DNA of 39,983 bases, taken from NCBI GenBank assembly GCA_903953935.1, contig CAJBLF010000040.1:1-39983 (forward strand). Direction: 5' to 3'. A program made the position numbers and the translations under genes. Every line of letters starts with the position of its first letter. The stretch's first letter is position 1. The notes under the pieces were generated by a model. It did not search any database, was not told the DNA's origin, and saw only the letters and a list, made by a program, of their open reading frames with translations. Shown here piece after piece: positions 22,870 to 33,329 of this stretch. The DNA is from an uncultured bacterium (GTDB taxonomy: Bacteria; Patescibacteriota; Gracilibacteria; Absconditabacterales; Absconditicoccaceae).

Positions 22870-25800
22870 ATGGCAAAAAAATCTGTAGAAAAACATATGA
22901 TAGCAAACTTAGGAACCTTGGAAAATAAAATTACCTTCCAGGGAATTAAAACCCATAATCTCAGAAATATTGATATCGAACTTCCCAAAAACAAACTGAT
23001 TACAATCACATGAGTTTCTGGTTCTGGTAAGTCTTCCCTGGCATTCGATACTATTTACAAGGAAGGACAATATAGATATATAGAATCTCTTTCGAGTTAT
23101 CTCAGACAGTTTTTTAATTTGGGAGAAAGACCAGAAATTGATCATTGTAGTGGTCTCTCACCTGCGATAGCTATTGAACAAAACAAGAAAGCAGGTAACT
23201 CAAGAAGCTCGGTCTGAACATTAACAGAAATCGATGATTACTTGAGATTGCTCTATGCAAAGCTCGGTGATAGCTATTGTTATAGTTGTGGAAAAGAAAT
23301 CAAACCACAAACAATCGAGCAGGTCATGAGCCAAATCCAAACCAATCATATGGGTCAGAAAATATATCTTTTACAAGAATCTGGACGCTTTGAAAAAAAA
23401 GAAGACCTGATGGAATTTGTTAAAAAGAATAGAAATAAAGTAGAAAAGGGGAAATGATTTACTCGCTATTTACTGGTGGCAGACACCACAAAGAACAAGG
23501 ATCAAGGCACAAGTACTGAGGGGAAAACAAAAAAACAAAACCTTGTTTCTGGTTCCAATTCCCTTGAACCTATTGAATATTTCTATCTTGAAACACCAAA
23601 TGTGCCAGCCGAATATTTTCCTCTCAATACCTATGGAATCTATGATCGTGTCACGGTTGAATCAGAAAAATTATGAAGACTAAAAGAAGATATCATCAAA
23701 ATACTCGCTGAGTTTAAAAAGTTTGGAATCTATACTACAGAGTCTGTTAAGCCCATAAAATCAAAAGTCAAAAAATCAGAAACTAAAGATGTTTGAGCTC
23801 ATGTTCCTTCGGCTATTGAATGGTTTACGGATAAAATGTATTGTCCTGATTGTAATATCACGTATCCTGAATTCACTCCACAACACTTCTCTCCCAACAG
23901 ACAGGAATGAGCTTGTGCCACTTGTCATGGTATAGGAGAAATATTACAGATAGATTTTGATAAGATGTTGGATCCTATTAGCCCGTATATGAAGGCAATT
24001 TTACCACGGAGAGACTCAAACCTAGGACAATCATTACTTTTGAAATTAGCGCAGAAATATAGTATTGATCCTGATAAGCTTTGGAAAGATTTACCAGAAT
24101 GGTTTCAACATGTCGTACTCTTTGGAGATGAAGAATTACTCAGAGTAAGTTATGGTGGAAAATACATCAGCATGTACTATAAGGGAATCGAAGAAATCAT
24201 CAAGGACCAGTATGCAAAAGGTCTTTTGACGGTAGATTTTCAAGCTATGCTTGATATGAAGACCTGTAATGAATGTAATGGAACGAAACTAAAAAAAGAA
24301 AGTCTCAATGTTTTTTTGACCGTCCATAAAATAGAAAGTCAAAAATCTGTAAAATCAAAACAGGCTGACCTTATTGATCTTTGAGTTGGTATACCTTTGA
24401 CCAAATTTAATATAGCTGATTTACAAAGAATGCCACTCAATGACTTGATTGCTTTCGTTGATTTGTATAAAGAACATGCAAACAAAGATCAGACACTTAT
24501 CCAAAGAATCATCAATCCACTCAATGATAGAGCAAAAACCATCCAAGATTTGTGACTTGGCTATCTAAGTCTTCATAGATGAATAGACACCCTTTCTGGA
24601 TGAGAAATCCAAAGACTAAGACTGGCTAAACAACTCGGAAATAAACTAACAGGAATCGTCTACGTACTCGATGAACCAACGATCGGACTCGATGATAAAG
24701 AAATTCATAGAGCTATAAAAGCTATAAAAAATCTTAGAGAAATGGGAAATACGATCATTGTCGTAGAACATAATGAAGAATTTATTAAGGCATCTGACCG
24801 AGTGGTTGAAATAGGTCCCGGCGCTGGAGACTTTGGTGGTAACCTGATGTTTAATGGTACGTATGATGATTTTTTACAATCTAATACACTTACTGCCCAA
24901 TACATTCTCGGCAAGAAAAAAGTATCTATCGATTTCGAACATACACCAAGCAATACCACTATAAAAATAAAAAAAGCATCAAAATTTAATCTTCAAAATG
25001 TCGATGTAAATATCAGACTCTGAACATTTACTATCATTACTGGCCCTTCTGGTGCTGGAAAAACCACACTTATGTATACTACCCTCTTCAAATTTTTGAA
25101 CGAAAAACAAAAATTTATCCAAAGTTTCATTAGGTTAACCCTTTTGAAACAGTGATGGAACTGGCAAGATATTCTCGCTGCACCCGTCATGAATAAAGAG
25201 AAATATGAACATTATGAAAACTTAGCGATGCAAGAATTTCACAAAGACTTGGCTGTGGAAACTATCATCGGCCATGAAGAAATCAAGAATACTATCTATG
25301 TAGACCAAACAAGTATCGGAAAAACTCCTAGATCATGTCCTGCAACATTTATAGGTACCTTCGATCATATCAGACAACTCTATGCATGAACGACCGATAG
25401 TAAATATCTCTGATTCAATGCCAGCTATTTCAGCTTCAATTCAAATAAATGAGCCTGTCCTGCTTGTGACGGCTATGGATACAAAAAAGTAGAATTACAA
25501 TTTCTTCCCGATACCTATATTCCGTGCGAACTCTGTCAGGGGAAAAGATATAAAACAGAAATCTTATGAATAAAACGAAGAGGAAAAACTATTTCTGAAG
25601 TGTTATGAATGTATATCAGTGACGCTTTGGATTTCTTTTCTGAAATCGATCATGTCCGTGAAGATTTACAACTTATGGTCGATATCGGGCTCGGCTACCT
25701 AAGAATGGGACAGCCTGCACATATGCTTTCTGGTGGAGAAAGTCAAAGACTAAAATTAGTAAAACACTTATTGAAATCATATAAGGGGCATACCATGTAC

Positions 25801-25974
25801 TTTCTCGATGAGCCAACCGTTGGGCTTCATTCAGAAGATATTGTAAAATTACTGAAAGTTATCAAAGAGTTTTTGAATAAAGGCGATACTATCCTTATGA
25901 TCGAACATGATAAAAATATTCTGAAATTTGCCGATGATGTCATTAGATTGGACAATGGTAAATTGGTAAAATAA
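22870..25974 (+). CDS. uvrA: Excinuclease ABC subunit A
   Basis: This 1,034-residue UvrA (usual ~940) is the damage-sensing ATPase of nucleotide excision repair. Walker A1 is GVSGSGKS (48-55). A first zinc finger lies in CPDC-x(n)-CATC, the first ABC signature is LSGGEIQR with UGA for the second Gly (residue 578), and a Walker [12 protein letters not shown] follows. Walker A2 is GPSGAGKT (from residue 725), the second zinc finger CPAC-x(n)-CELC, the second signature LSGGESQR (953-957) and Walker [12 protein letters not shown]. The first Gly of Walker A1 is UGA as well. A Lys-rich insertion at about residues 190-235 and a basic stretch near 300 account for the extra length. No uvrB or uvrC lies in the window. 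Confidence 0.97.
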
Positions 25975-26047
25975 ATTTTTTATAAGGTATGATCGCGAGT
26001 GTATCCTACCAGCCTACTAAAGTAACTAAACAGCACCATTTTTTCAT

Positions 26048-26142
26048 AAAAACGCAAGAGAATATGTGCTTAGTACGGCTAAAATTTGCAAAAATATAAG
26101 GAGACGCATATACTTATGCTGTACTTTATATTCTTGCGTTTT
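26048..26142 (+). promoter_or_regulatory. Long palindrome covering the leader of the DUF1846 gene
   Basis: AAAACGCAAGA (from 26049) pairs with TCTTGCGTTTT (26132-26142), and the stem continues through ATAT and AGTAC with bulges. Inside, GCATA and TATGC (26106-26119) form a second hairpin. The outer arm ends four bases before the DUF1846 ATG. It may terminate uvrA transcription or control translation of the next gene. Confidence 0.6.
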
Positions 26143-26146
26143 GCGT

Positions 26147-27250
26147 ATGATCAATTCTACCGACATCATTAATTACAAAAAACATGGATTCGATGGAGCT
26201 AAATATATCAGGCTTCAAAAGGAACAAATCCTCGATAGGATTGCTAATTTTTCCGGTGGAAGATTATATCTCGAAATCGGTGGAAAATTTATGTATGATA
26301 CCCACGCATCAAGAGTCTTGCCTTGATTTGATCCAGAATCAAAAAAAAAGATATTCGAATCATTAAAGAGTCAGGCAGAAATATTATTTTGTGTAAATGC
26401 TACAGATATCTTATCTAATAGACAATTAAGCAATCAGAATGTTTCATATAAAGACTATGTCTATCAATTAATTAGAAATATTGAAAAAAACATTTGAATC
26501 AAACCACATATTGTAATAAACAATATCGATGTCGGAAATATGTTTGACGTGATTCTTGAATTTGAAAAAGACTTTCAAAGAAAACAATATAGAGTACGAG
26601 AAAGATATAAGATAACCTGATATCCCCATAACATGGATACTATTCTCAGTGAAGATGGATTTGGTAACGACGATCATATTCCATTGACGAAGAATTTGGT
26701 ATTGGTTACTGGAGCCGCATCTAGTAGCGGAAAAATGTCGACATGTCTCGGACAAATTTATCTCGACCATGGTATTGATATAAAATCATGATATGCAAAA
26801 TATGAGACTTTCCCAGTTCGAAATATTGCTCTTGAACATCCTATAAATTTAGCATATGAAGCTGCTACGGTAGATATCGGAGACTATAACATGATGGATG
26901 AGTATCATAAAAAAGCATATGGACAGGATTCGGTAAATTATAATAGAGATGTAGAAGCGTTTGAGATCGTTATGTCTATCGCAAAAAAAATTGTAAACCA
27001 TAAAAATTACATGGTCAAATACCAATCCCCTACCGACATGTGAATCAGTTGTGCGGGTATGGCTATTACAGATGATGCTGTAGTAAGTCTTGCATCACTT
27101 CATGAGATAGAAAGAAGAAAGGTGTGGTATCAAGAAATGGTTGATAGAAAAGAAGGTAAACAAGAATGGACAGAAAAATGTGATGAATTATATACCAAAG
27201 CAAAAAAATACTGCGACGATAAAAAATATGATGTAGATATGAAACTCTAA
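26147..27250 (+). CDS. DUF1846 family protein, short form
   Basis: This 367-residue protein matches DUF1846 clearly: [64 protein letters not shown] (a P-loop-like SGKM element), AKYETFPVRNI, HPINLAYEAATVDIGDYNMMD, AYGQDSVNYNRDVEAF and YQSPTDMGIS. Full-length family members are near 490-500 residues, so this one lacks most of the C-terminal part. The reading frame ends normally with TAA. The family has no settled function. ATG 26147 is chosen because the family begins just before GFD; a GTG at 26066 would add 27 residues. UGA glycines occur, for example in PGFD and TGYP. Confidence 0.9.
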
Positions 27251-27254
27251 TATA

Positions 27255-27397
27255 TTGGGAAATGGAAACGTGGAGAAATGGAAAGCACATACTTTCTATT
27301 TTTCTTTTTTCAATTTTTTTAAAAAACAACCCAGCAAGAAATTACTGGTTTGTTTCTATTTATCTTACATATTTTTCAATATTTCAATGTTTTAACC
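27255..27397. repeat. 8-bp-phased inverted-repeat element between convergent genes
   Basis: Left 8-mers TTGGGAAA, TGGAAACG, TGGAGAAA and TGGAAAGC (27255-27287) face TTTTCAAT, ATTTCAAT and GTTTTAAC (27373-27396) across about 85 bases. It lies between the DUF1846 stop and the stop of the minus-strand gene that follows. Confidence 0.65.
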
Positions 27398-28099
27398 TTA
27401 TTTTAAGGTTGCTTGAGAACTATGTAATAATGGATTATAGCAACGGAACAATAAACTAATTATATCTGAAGTATTTACCCTTTCTGCGCCGATTCCCATT
27501 CCATTGAGCCCATCGACAATCAGATTTATTCTTGTATCCAATGAATTTTTACCTTTGAGAAATACTCTGTATCTAGAAACAATCTTCTCTACAGTATCTT
27601 TGGCATTGAGCACATCGAGTAACTTTCCCCATCGTGATCTCTGAATTTGTCCCTTATCTTGTTCTCATTCATAATAGGGAACAATGATATAAAACTCCTT
27701 ATTAAAGATCAATCATTGTTGCATATCGATATTTTGAAGAAATCTATAATAGGCCTCGCCCTGTTTCTTTAGGACTGGATTTTCCGTATCTTGAAGATTG
27801 TTGTTGATATAGGTGAGATAATTGGAAAGATCCAAGAATGTATTACGAACCAATATCTGAATAGGATACTCCAATCAGTTTAAAAATTTTTTGTATTGTT
27901 CTAAAACTATTTGTTGTTCATCACCATTTTTGAGATCAAGATTTATACCATTGATTCTAAGGATAGACCTGAGACCTCAATCCTTCATAATTATGATATC
28001 ATTTCTGATTTCTGAAACTGACAACATAGTCTCTGTATTAAAGAGATTTTCTTGTTTTTTCTTTTGTATCTTGTTCTGATCTCATAAATTTAATAGCAT
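27398..28099 (-). CDS. VirB4/TraC N-terminal-domain-like protein
   Basis: This 233-residue protein has the look of the N-terminal domain of VirB4/TraC conjugation ATPases, without the ATPase domain. ETMLSVSEIRNDIIIMKDGGLRSILRIN is followed by FLNGLEYPIQILVRNTFLDLSNYL, the pattern of that domain's first strands. No Walker motifs and no membrane helix are seen. ATG 28099 (MLLNLGDQNKI) is the only early Met. The gene lies 24 bases after the pilin-like gene on the same strand, so it is probably the third gene of that operon. A split or ATPase-free VirB4 could be an assembly scaffold (inference). Confidence 0.55.
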
Positions 28100-28123
28100 G
28101 CTCTACCACAAAAAGATTAAAAC

Positions 28124-28657
28124 TTATGTTACTGTCTTGTATATATCAAAGAAGAAGCTAGCGATAAACCGAGATAATCACATAATCGCAAGCGCTATAC
28201 CTACACCAACAAGAATCTTTTTTGCTTTACCGACTGCCTCTTCACCTTTGGAAAAGAATATCAGATAAAAGGCAAAGATAACCATAACCAAGGATATAAA
28301 ACTCACGAGTCCTAGCATAATGTTGAGTATCCATTTCACATAATCTGTTGCTTTGGATGTGGAATTTTGATTGTCGTATGCTGTTCAACTCAATCTAAAG
28401 AAATCAGTCAGTCTTTTAAGTATACTTGTGGTGGGATTTACGGTCTCTGTCTTTATAACTTGTCCTAGATTTGTCGGTTCATTATCTCCGATAAGCGGTA
28501 CAGTAGATTCTGTATCATAAGGAAAATCGCTAGCACCAAAGCCTTGTCCTACAGATATCGCTGGCACCAATGTTCCTGCCAACATCAATATCCCTCCTAT
28601 GACATAGAAAATACGCCTGATAATATTGTGTGATGTAGTAAAGATAATAGATCTCAT
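28124..28657 (-). CDS. Pilin-like small membrane protein (VirB2/TrbC-like)
   Basis: This 177-residue protein has an N-terminal hydrophobic segment (residues ~15-35) that may be a signal peptide, then a polar stretch, then two C-terminal helices (about 108-130 and 143-168). The loop between those helices contains FFSKGEEAVGKAKK. That two-helix, small-polar-loop plan is that of VirB2/TrbC pilins in candidate phyla. Its neighbour on the operon has the same plan. It starts 5 bases after the stop of the preceding gene. Function assigned by architecture only. Confidence 0.6.
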
Positions 28658-28661
28658 ATTC

Positions 28662-29159
28662 TTATGGTCAGATAACTAAAGCTATAATCCGGAATATTCA
28701 ACTCACTACAAGCCAGCTTATGCCGATTCCTAAGATTGCGATTGCCGCATATTTCACGCCTGACAATCATTTCTTGTACTGTGTTTCATCACCAGCTGCA
28801 GACACAATCAAAAAACCATGATACAACAAATATACCAATGCAACCAGGGCAAGCATTCATAAGATATAAACATTTATAATTTTCTTGACGATATCCAAAA
28901 CCTTACCTTGAGCATTTTGATGGCTTGATATCTGTTCTCCTACCCCTACAACTCAAGACAATGCACCTGTTCATGTTTCAGGTTGAATAATATTATATGC
29001 TCAATCTCTCAAAGGATCACCAATACCTGATGAGTGAAGTACTTGTCACTCTGTATCAGTGAGGATATAATTTTCTGAACTAGGAACTATCATCTGGGCA
29101 TATCAGACAACGAGAAGCGATGCATACATAATGACTCATCAGATGATGACTTTTTTCAT
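28662..29159 (-). CDS. Pilin-like small membrane protein (VirB2/TrbC-like), first gene of the operon
   Basis: This 165-residue protein has a signal peptide (ending near VVGYAQ), a polar region of ~60 residues, and two hydrophobic helices joined by SAAGDETQYKKGLSGVK, close to the loop of VirB2-type pilins. The last helix ends RIIALVIGP. UGA is used for many of its glycines, including the GG at residues 7-8. It leads a three-gene minus-strand run with the other pilin-like gene and the VirB4-N-like gene. The divergent gap upstream (29160-29415) should hold its promoter. Confidence 0.65.
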
Positions 29160-29347
29160 ACTCTACTGCGATATAAATTAAACAATTTTTACTGTTGATT
29201 TTATAATTTTTTGTAGTATTACCTAGGGTGTTTCTCTGAGTCACACCATACCATATTCATGTATTCATATATACCCAACATGGGCATTACTTAATTCTAT
29301 CTGTTTAGATACATTTTGCAAATTTTTACCTTGAAAACTGGCCCCTA

Positions 29348-29410
29348 TTGACTATATATACCCTATATATAGGTAAAATAAATTGACATTTTTACTTAAT
29401 GTTATATAAA
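29348..29410 (+). promoter_or_regulatory. Promoter and palindrome before the 29416 gene
   Basis: TTGACA (29383-29388), a 16-base spacer and TATAAA (29405-29410) end only five bases before the ATG, so the transcript would be nearly leaderless. Just upstream lies the perfect palindrome CCTATATATAGG (29362-29373), a possible operator. Confidence 0.55.
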
Positions 29411-29415
29411 AACTC

Positions 29416-30549
29416 ATGAAAAAAAATCTGTTTCTTCTGTTCAGTATCTATTTTTTTGTAGTACAACCATTGATTATAGGAATATTGCGATGACAGCCTA
29501 ATTTTTTTCGATTGTGAGCAATAAATCTTTTGGCAATTATCTTGATTGCGCTCTTATATTCTACCATAGAATGAGGAGGAGAAAAAGAAGAAGTACACCA
29601 TCATGAAAGAAAACCAGAACCAGTCAGTGAAGCTAAAGTATCGTTTCACGAACATTTCCGTGCTGTCGTCAAAGAACGCAAGAAAAAGACAGAGCTTCCC
29701 CTTCCATCAATTATCAGTTTCCTTGTCGGACTTTTCTTTTTCTTCATGTTTCCGTATACTAGCGTTTCTCTAGCTGTTATTATATTTTTTTCAATCATCA
29801 TCTGATTACTCGTCTTCATCATATTGACGATACTCTTCAAACATCGCATTACCAAAGGATTCCGATCGTTAATAGGTACTAGAATATATCTCATTCTTTT
29901 ACTCTGTAGTATAGTATATACCTGATATGATTATTATCAAGCATATACCAATTACCAGTCAAGCATAGGAGATTATCTTGGACAGAACTTCCTTTTACAA
30001 GAAAAGATTCCTACGGATGGATTCGTTTATACCGGTGAGGGAACAGTTTTGGGTACAGGCCTATGAAGTACCACCGGAACTCAAACAATCTATTCAGATG
30101 TATTTACTGGTACGACATGAACCGTCCAAGAAGCAACAGGTATAGTATTGTGAACATCTACTGATACAATCACCGGTGAGCAATTAATAACTACCACAAC
30201 AACAACTATAGGTAATCAAAAACTCATGGATGCAGTCATCTACCTCATCAAAAAATATAATGTGCCACTCATTACCAGTAAAGATATTTCCTTCACTTAT
30301 GTAACCACCAAAAATATTTACTACCCAGAACGAAGGACAGCATATGCAAACAAACTTATCTGAAAGAGTACAAATCCTAGCAAATATATCATCTGCGATA
30401 GTTATATCGTTATGAAATGAATATTAGAAAAACGGCCAGTGACCTATACATCTGCTACGGTATTGAGTAAATATCGAGCTGAAGCAATCAATAGAAACGA
30501 ACTCAATGGATGTGTAAAAGGTAAGATCGTAACTGATAAGACATTGTAA
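29416..30549 (+). CDS. Membrane protein with large extracytoplasmic domain
   Basis: This 377-residue protein is not a family I recognise. The first ~170 residues hold four hydrophobic segments (about 4-24, 34-50, 100-140 and 155-170) separated by a charged His/Glu/Lys loop. The rest, ~200 residues, is polar, rich in Thr and Gly, with threonine runs (TTTTTT) and then a compact domain with Tyr-rich strands and two cysteines (about residues 328 and 367). That domain is likely outside the cell. A promoter with a nearly leaderless start lies in front, and a lipoprotein gene follows 55 bases downstream. UGA glycines are frequent. Confidence 0.75.
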
Positions 30550-30604
30550 AAAACTATCTCATTTTCACTCATATACTAATGTTTTTTTATTCTTTTGGGT
30601 CTGT

Positions 30605-31342
30605 ATGAAAAAACTTTTACTCTTGATTACCTTACCTTTATTTTTCCTTTCAGGTTGTTGAATCATAAGCAACAAACAGACATGTAGCACATGAGATATA
30701 GCGAATATTTCTCTACTCCAGGAACAACTAAGTGGGCTTATTGCTGAGCTTTCTTGATCACAAGCTGAAAATACCTTACTCAGAACAAATTTATCTGGTC
30801 TCGAACAAATATGTACTACGTGAGACATAGAAAAAATTTCCCAACTGGAAGCACAGATTAGTGGACTTATTATGCAAAATTATTCGTTGCAGGCAGAGAA
30901 TACCCTACTAAAAGCAAATCTACCTAAACAAAATACTGGTACTAACCTTGCTAGAACCACTACTGGAAGTCGTTATCGAAAAATTTATAGCGATCAATAT
31001 AGTATATACACTAAAAACAAAACAACATATACCATATGTTTAGCCGAAAATCAAAGTGTCTGTATCGATATCAGTCAACACACATGAAATTTCAAAACCT
31101 ACTATAAGTCGCTTATGCCGGCAGCAGACAGAAGCAATCTTGCTGCGTCTCGAGAGCCAACTATTGTTTCTACGATATCATGAAAAATGCAACGAAAATG
31201 TAGTCTTTATATAGAAAGTCAGGTATGCTTTAATGAAAATCTCAATGGAATATTGGTAATGATTATAAGCGATCAACAATGAGTATGATTTAATGGATGA
31301 GCATATGATCCTAAAGACATATTAAAGGTTATTGATTTTTAA
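30605..31342 (+). CDS. Lipoprotein with internal coiled-coil duplication
   Basis: This 245-residue protein has a lipoprotein signal: Lys-rich start, hydrophobic core and LSGC lipobox at residues 16-19. Two related segments of ~40 residues follow (CSTGDIANISLLQEQLSGLIAEL and CTTGDIEKISQLEAQISGLIM, each cut here). Each begins with C-[ST]-TGDI and continues as a heptad-like helix ending in QAENTLLR or QAENTLLK. The second half is a globular region with four cysteines in two pairs, such as YTICLAENQSVC and CSLYIESQVC. No known family. It is probably cotranscribed with the 29416 gene, ending at the terminator at 31371. Confidence 0.78.
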
Positions 31343-31370
31343 CTTAATCTCATTGTATATATCTTCAAAA

Positions 31371-31398
31371 GCCGATCTAAAGAGGTCGGTTTTTTTTA
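31371..31398 (+). terminator. Rho-independent terminator after the lipoprotein gene
   Basis: CCGATC pairs with GGTCGG (one G-T pair) around TAAAGA, followed by eight T. Confidence 0.85.
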
Positions 31399-31407
31399 TG
31401 ATACATA

Positions 31408-31737
31408 TTATATTACCTCTAATTCATTGATAAGCATTTTTATATGGCTAATCTGCAATGCTTTCAACTCTTCATGAATAACTCTTTTTCTTTTCATAAA
31501 TCACGCTCTCTGCACTGCTGTATACTCATGCTTATCTTGAGCAAAAAAATAGAGTGAACGTTCAATTTCTGTACTTATATCCTGCAATATTTTTACACGT
31601 TCATGTCTTCTGATAGTGTGTTTCATTTCTTTTGTAGCATCTTTTATGAGAATATCCGCATATCCAAGATAAAATCACGACTGAGGAATATGCTTTGTGT
31701 CCCTTGTCAGACATATCATATCATCATGATGGAGCAT
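31408..31737 (-). CDS. Small helical hypothetical protein
   Basis: This 109-residue protein is not recognised. It reads as a mostly helical, charged, His-rich cytoplasmic protein: a start with MLHHDDMI, then HERVKILQDISTEIERS and MKRKRVIHEELKALQ helices. Its overall plan recalls short four-helix-bundle proteins, but I see no signature. It contains two UGA glycines and starts at ATG 31737. It is tail-to-tail with the lipoprotein gene, and its own promoter must lie in 31738-31830. Confidence 0.6.
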
Positions 31738-31832
31738 AGCTTGTAGAACACAAAATAAACCACAGTTTTATATATAAATAATACAAAAAGTCAACTACAT
31801 AGTATATACTGGTACATACCTTGCAATTATCG

Positions 31833-31865
31833 ATTTAATGTTTATTTAAGGTATATGAGTATACT
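31833..31865 (+). promoter_or_regulatory. Regulated promoter of the histidine kinase gene
   Basis: Two direct repeats 11 bp apart (ATTTAATGTTT at 31833, ATTTAAGGTAT at 31844) are followed by TATACT (31860-31865). TTTAAGG (31845) to TATACT is 15 bases, the same as before the 34296 gene. Repeats spaced by 11 bp are typical for OmpR/PhoB-family regulators. Confidence 0.55.
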
Positions 31866-31867
31866 AA

Positions 31868-31920
31868 TTTTTAATTTTCAATTTTCAATTTTCAATTTCT
31901 AATTTTCAATTTCTAATTTT
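31868..31920. repeat. 7-bp tandem repeat (ATTTTCA)
   Basis: Six units, three ATTTTCA then ATTTCTA, ATTTTCA and ATTTCTA, fill the leader between the promoter and the kinase ATG. There is no facing inverted arm. Confidence 0.75.
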
Positions 31921-31926
31921 AAAAAC

Positions 31927-33234
31927 ATGCAAAAAAACATACACGCTTACTATGAAGATATACTACATCACCTGAAAAATAGCTTCAATAATTTTACCTT
32001 TAGATTTTCTGATCTCAAAACATCGACACAGATAAGTCTAAAATTTACCTTATTTACCATGTTACAAGTCTTGCTTTTTAGCATCTTGGCAAATGGTATC
32101 TTTTTTCAGAACCGGTATAATAAACAACAAGGGCAGATACCCCCTGGACCTAGACCTCTCATGATAGAAAAGATGATACTCGGAAAAAATAGAATACCAG
32201 AAACAGAAACATTTGATATCGATAGTCCTGAATGAACAACACTTGAATCATCTCATCGAATAAAATCAATCGCAAAAATTGATGATATGTATTTTATGTA
32301 CAAGAAAGTCTGAAATCAGCTTATAGTAACGAACATTACTCAGCATATAGTTGTCCAAAGAAATCTCATCTGGATTAGTATCTATTTGATGCTTCTCTTC
32401 TGAGCTATCGCATATACACTATCTCATTTCTTCGTCAAAACTTCATTAAAAAAACTCAATCAATTACTCTGATTTCTTGATCATGTACATATAGATAATC
32501 TCAATGAAAAAATCGAAATCTCCGGACATCCTCATGATGAGATTAATAGAGTCAGTGAAAAGTTTAATGAGGTTTTAGAAAAAATCCACAAACAAACATT
32601 AAGCCTCAAGGACTTTGTAACAAATGCTTCGCACGAATTAAAAACACCTATGATGAGTATGAGCACGGAAATAGATTACGCAAACAAAACTAAAAAATAT
32701 GAAGAAGGACTCACCAATCTCAAACAACAGATGAAGTGAATGAATGCGCTCTTGGAAACACTAGTAACCATAAGTAAATTAGAAGCATTGGAAACATTAA
32801 AAACAGAACATATAGATATGAGTACAACTACAGAAACCATAGTGAATGATATACAAAAAATCTATCAAGACAAAAACATTACCCTCACTACACACATACA
32901 AAAACATGTTGATAAAAAAATACATAAAGAGAGCTGGAACATTATTGTAAAAAATATTTTGGAAAATGCATATAAATTTACTCCAGAATGATGAACGATA
33001 GATATCACGTTGGATGCTAAAAAATTCGTTATCAAAGATAGCGGCAAGGGCATTGCAGCAAATGATTTGGAACATATACGAGAAAGATTTTGGCAAGCTG
33101 ACCGTAGTAAAACAGATACTAAAAGCTTTGGGCTAGGATTATATCTGACAAAATTGCTTGTAGAAAAACACGGACGAATGATAGTTGTCAGTAGTAAAAT
33201 GCATAAGTGAACTGTGTGTACTATTAATTTTTAA
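31927..33234 (+). CDS. Sensor histidine kinase
   Basis: This 435-residue membrane kinase has a transmembrane helix at about 40-60, an extracytoplasmic sensor region of ~85 residues, and a second helix at about 147-167. A HAMP-like linker follows. The dimerisation/phosphotransfer box is NASHELKTP with H236. The ATPase domain has NILENAYKFTP (N box), DSGKGI (G1), ERFWQADRSK (F box) and GLGLYL (G2). This is the classic EnvZ/PhoR-type (HisKA) plan. The sensor region has no known domain. Its response regulator follows 95 bases downstream, separated by a phased repeat element. The promoter shares its boxes with the 34296 gene. Confidence 0.94.
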
Positions 33235-33242
33235 TAAGGTGG

Positions 33243-33312
33243 TGTTTTGAGAATTTGAGGATTGAGAGTTAATGTCTCCACTTCTCAATTCTTCACCTCT
33301 CCAACCTCTTTA
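33243..33312. repeat. 8-bp-phased inverted-repeat element between kinase and regulator
   Basis: Left 8-mers GTTTTGAG, AATTTGAG and GATTGAGA face right 8-mers TCTCCACT, TCTCAATT, CTTCACCT and CTCCAACC. It lies inside the two-component operon and may lower expression of the second gene. Confidence 0.65.
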
Positions 33313-33329
33313 TTGTATAATCATATTCC

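Noticed and set aside
31868-31920. CRISPR array
   Set aside because: The units are 7 bp with no spacers, and no cas gene is present in the window.
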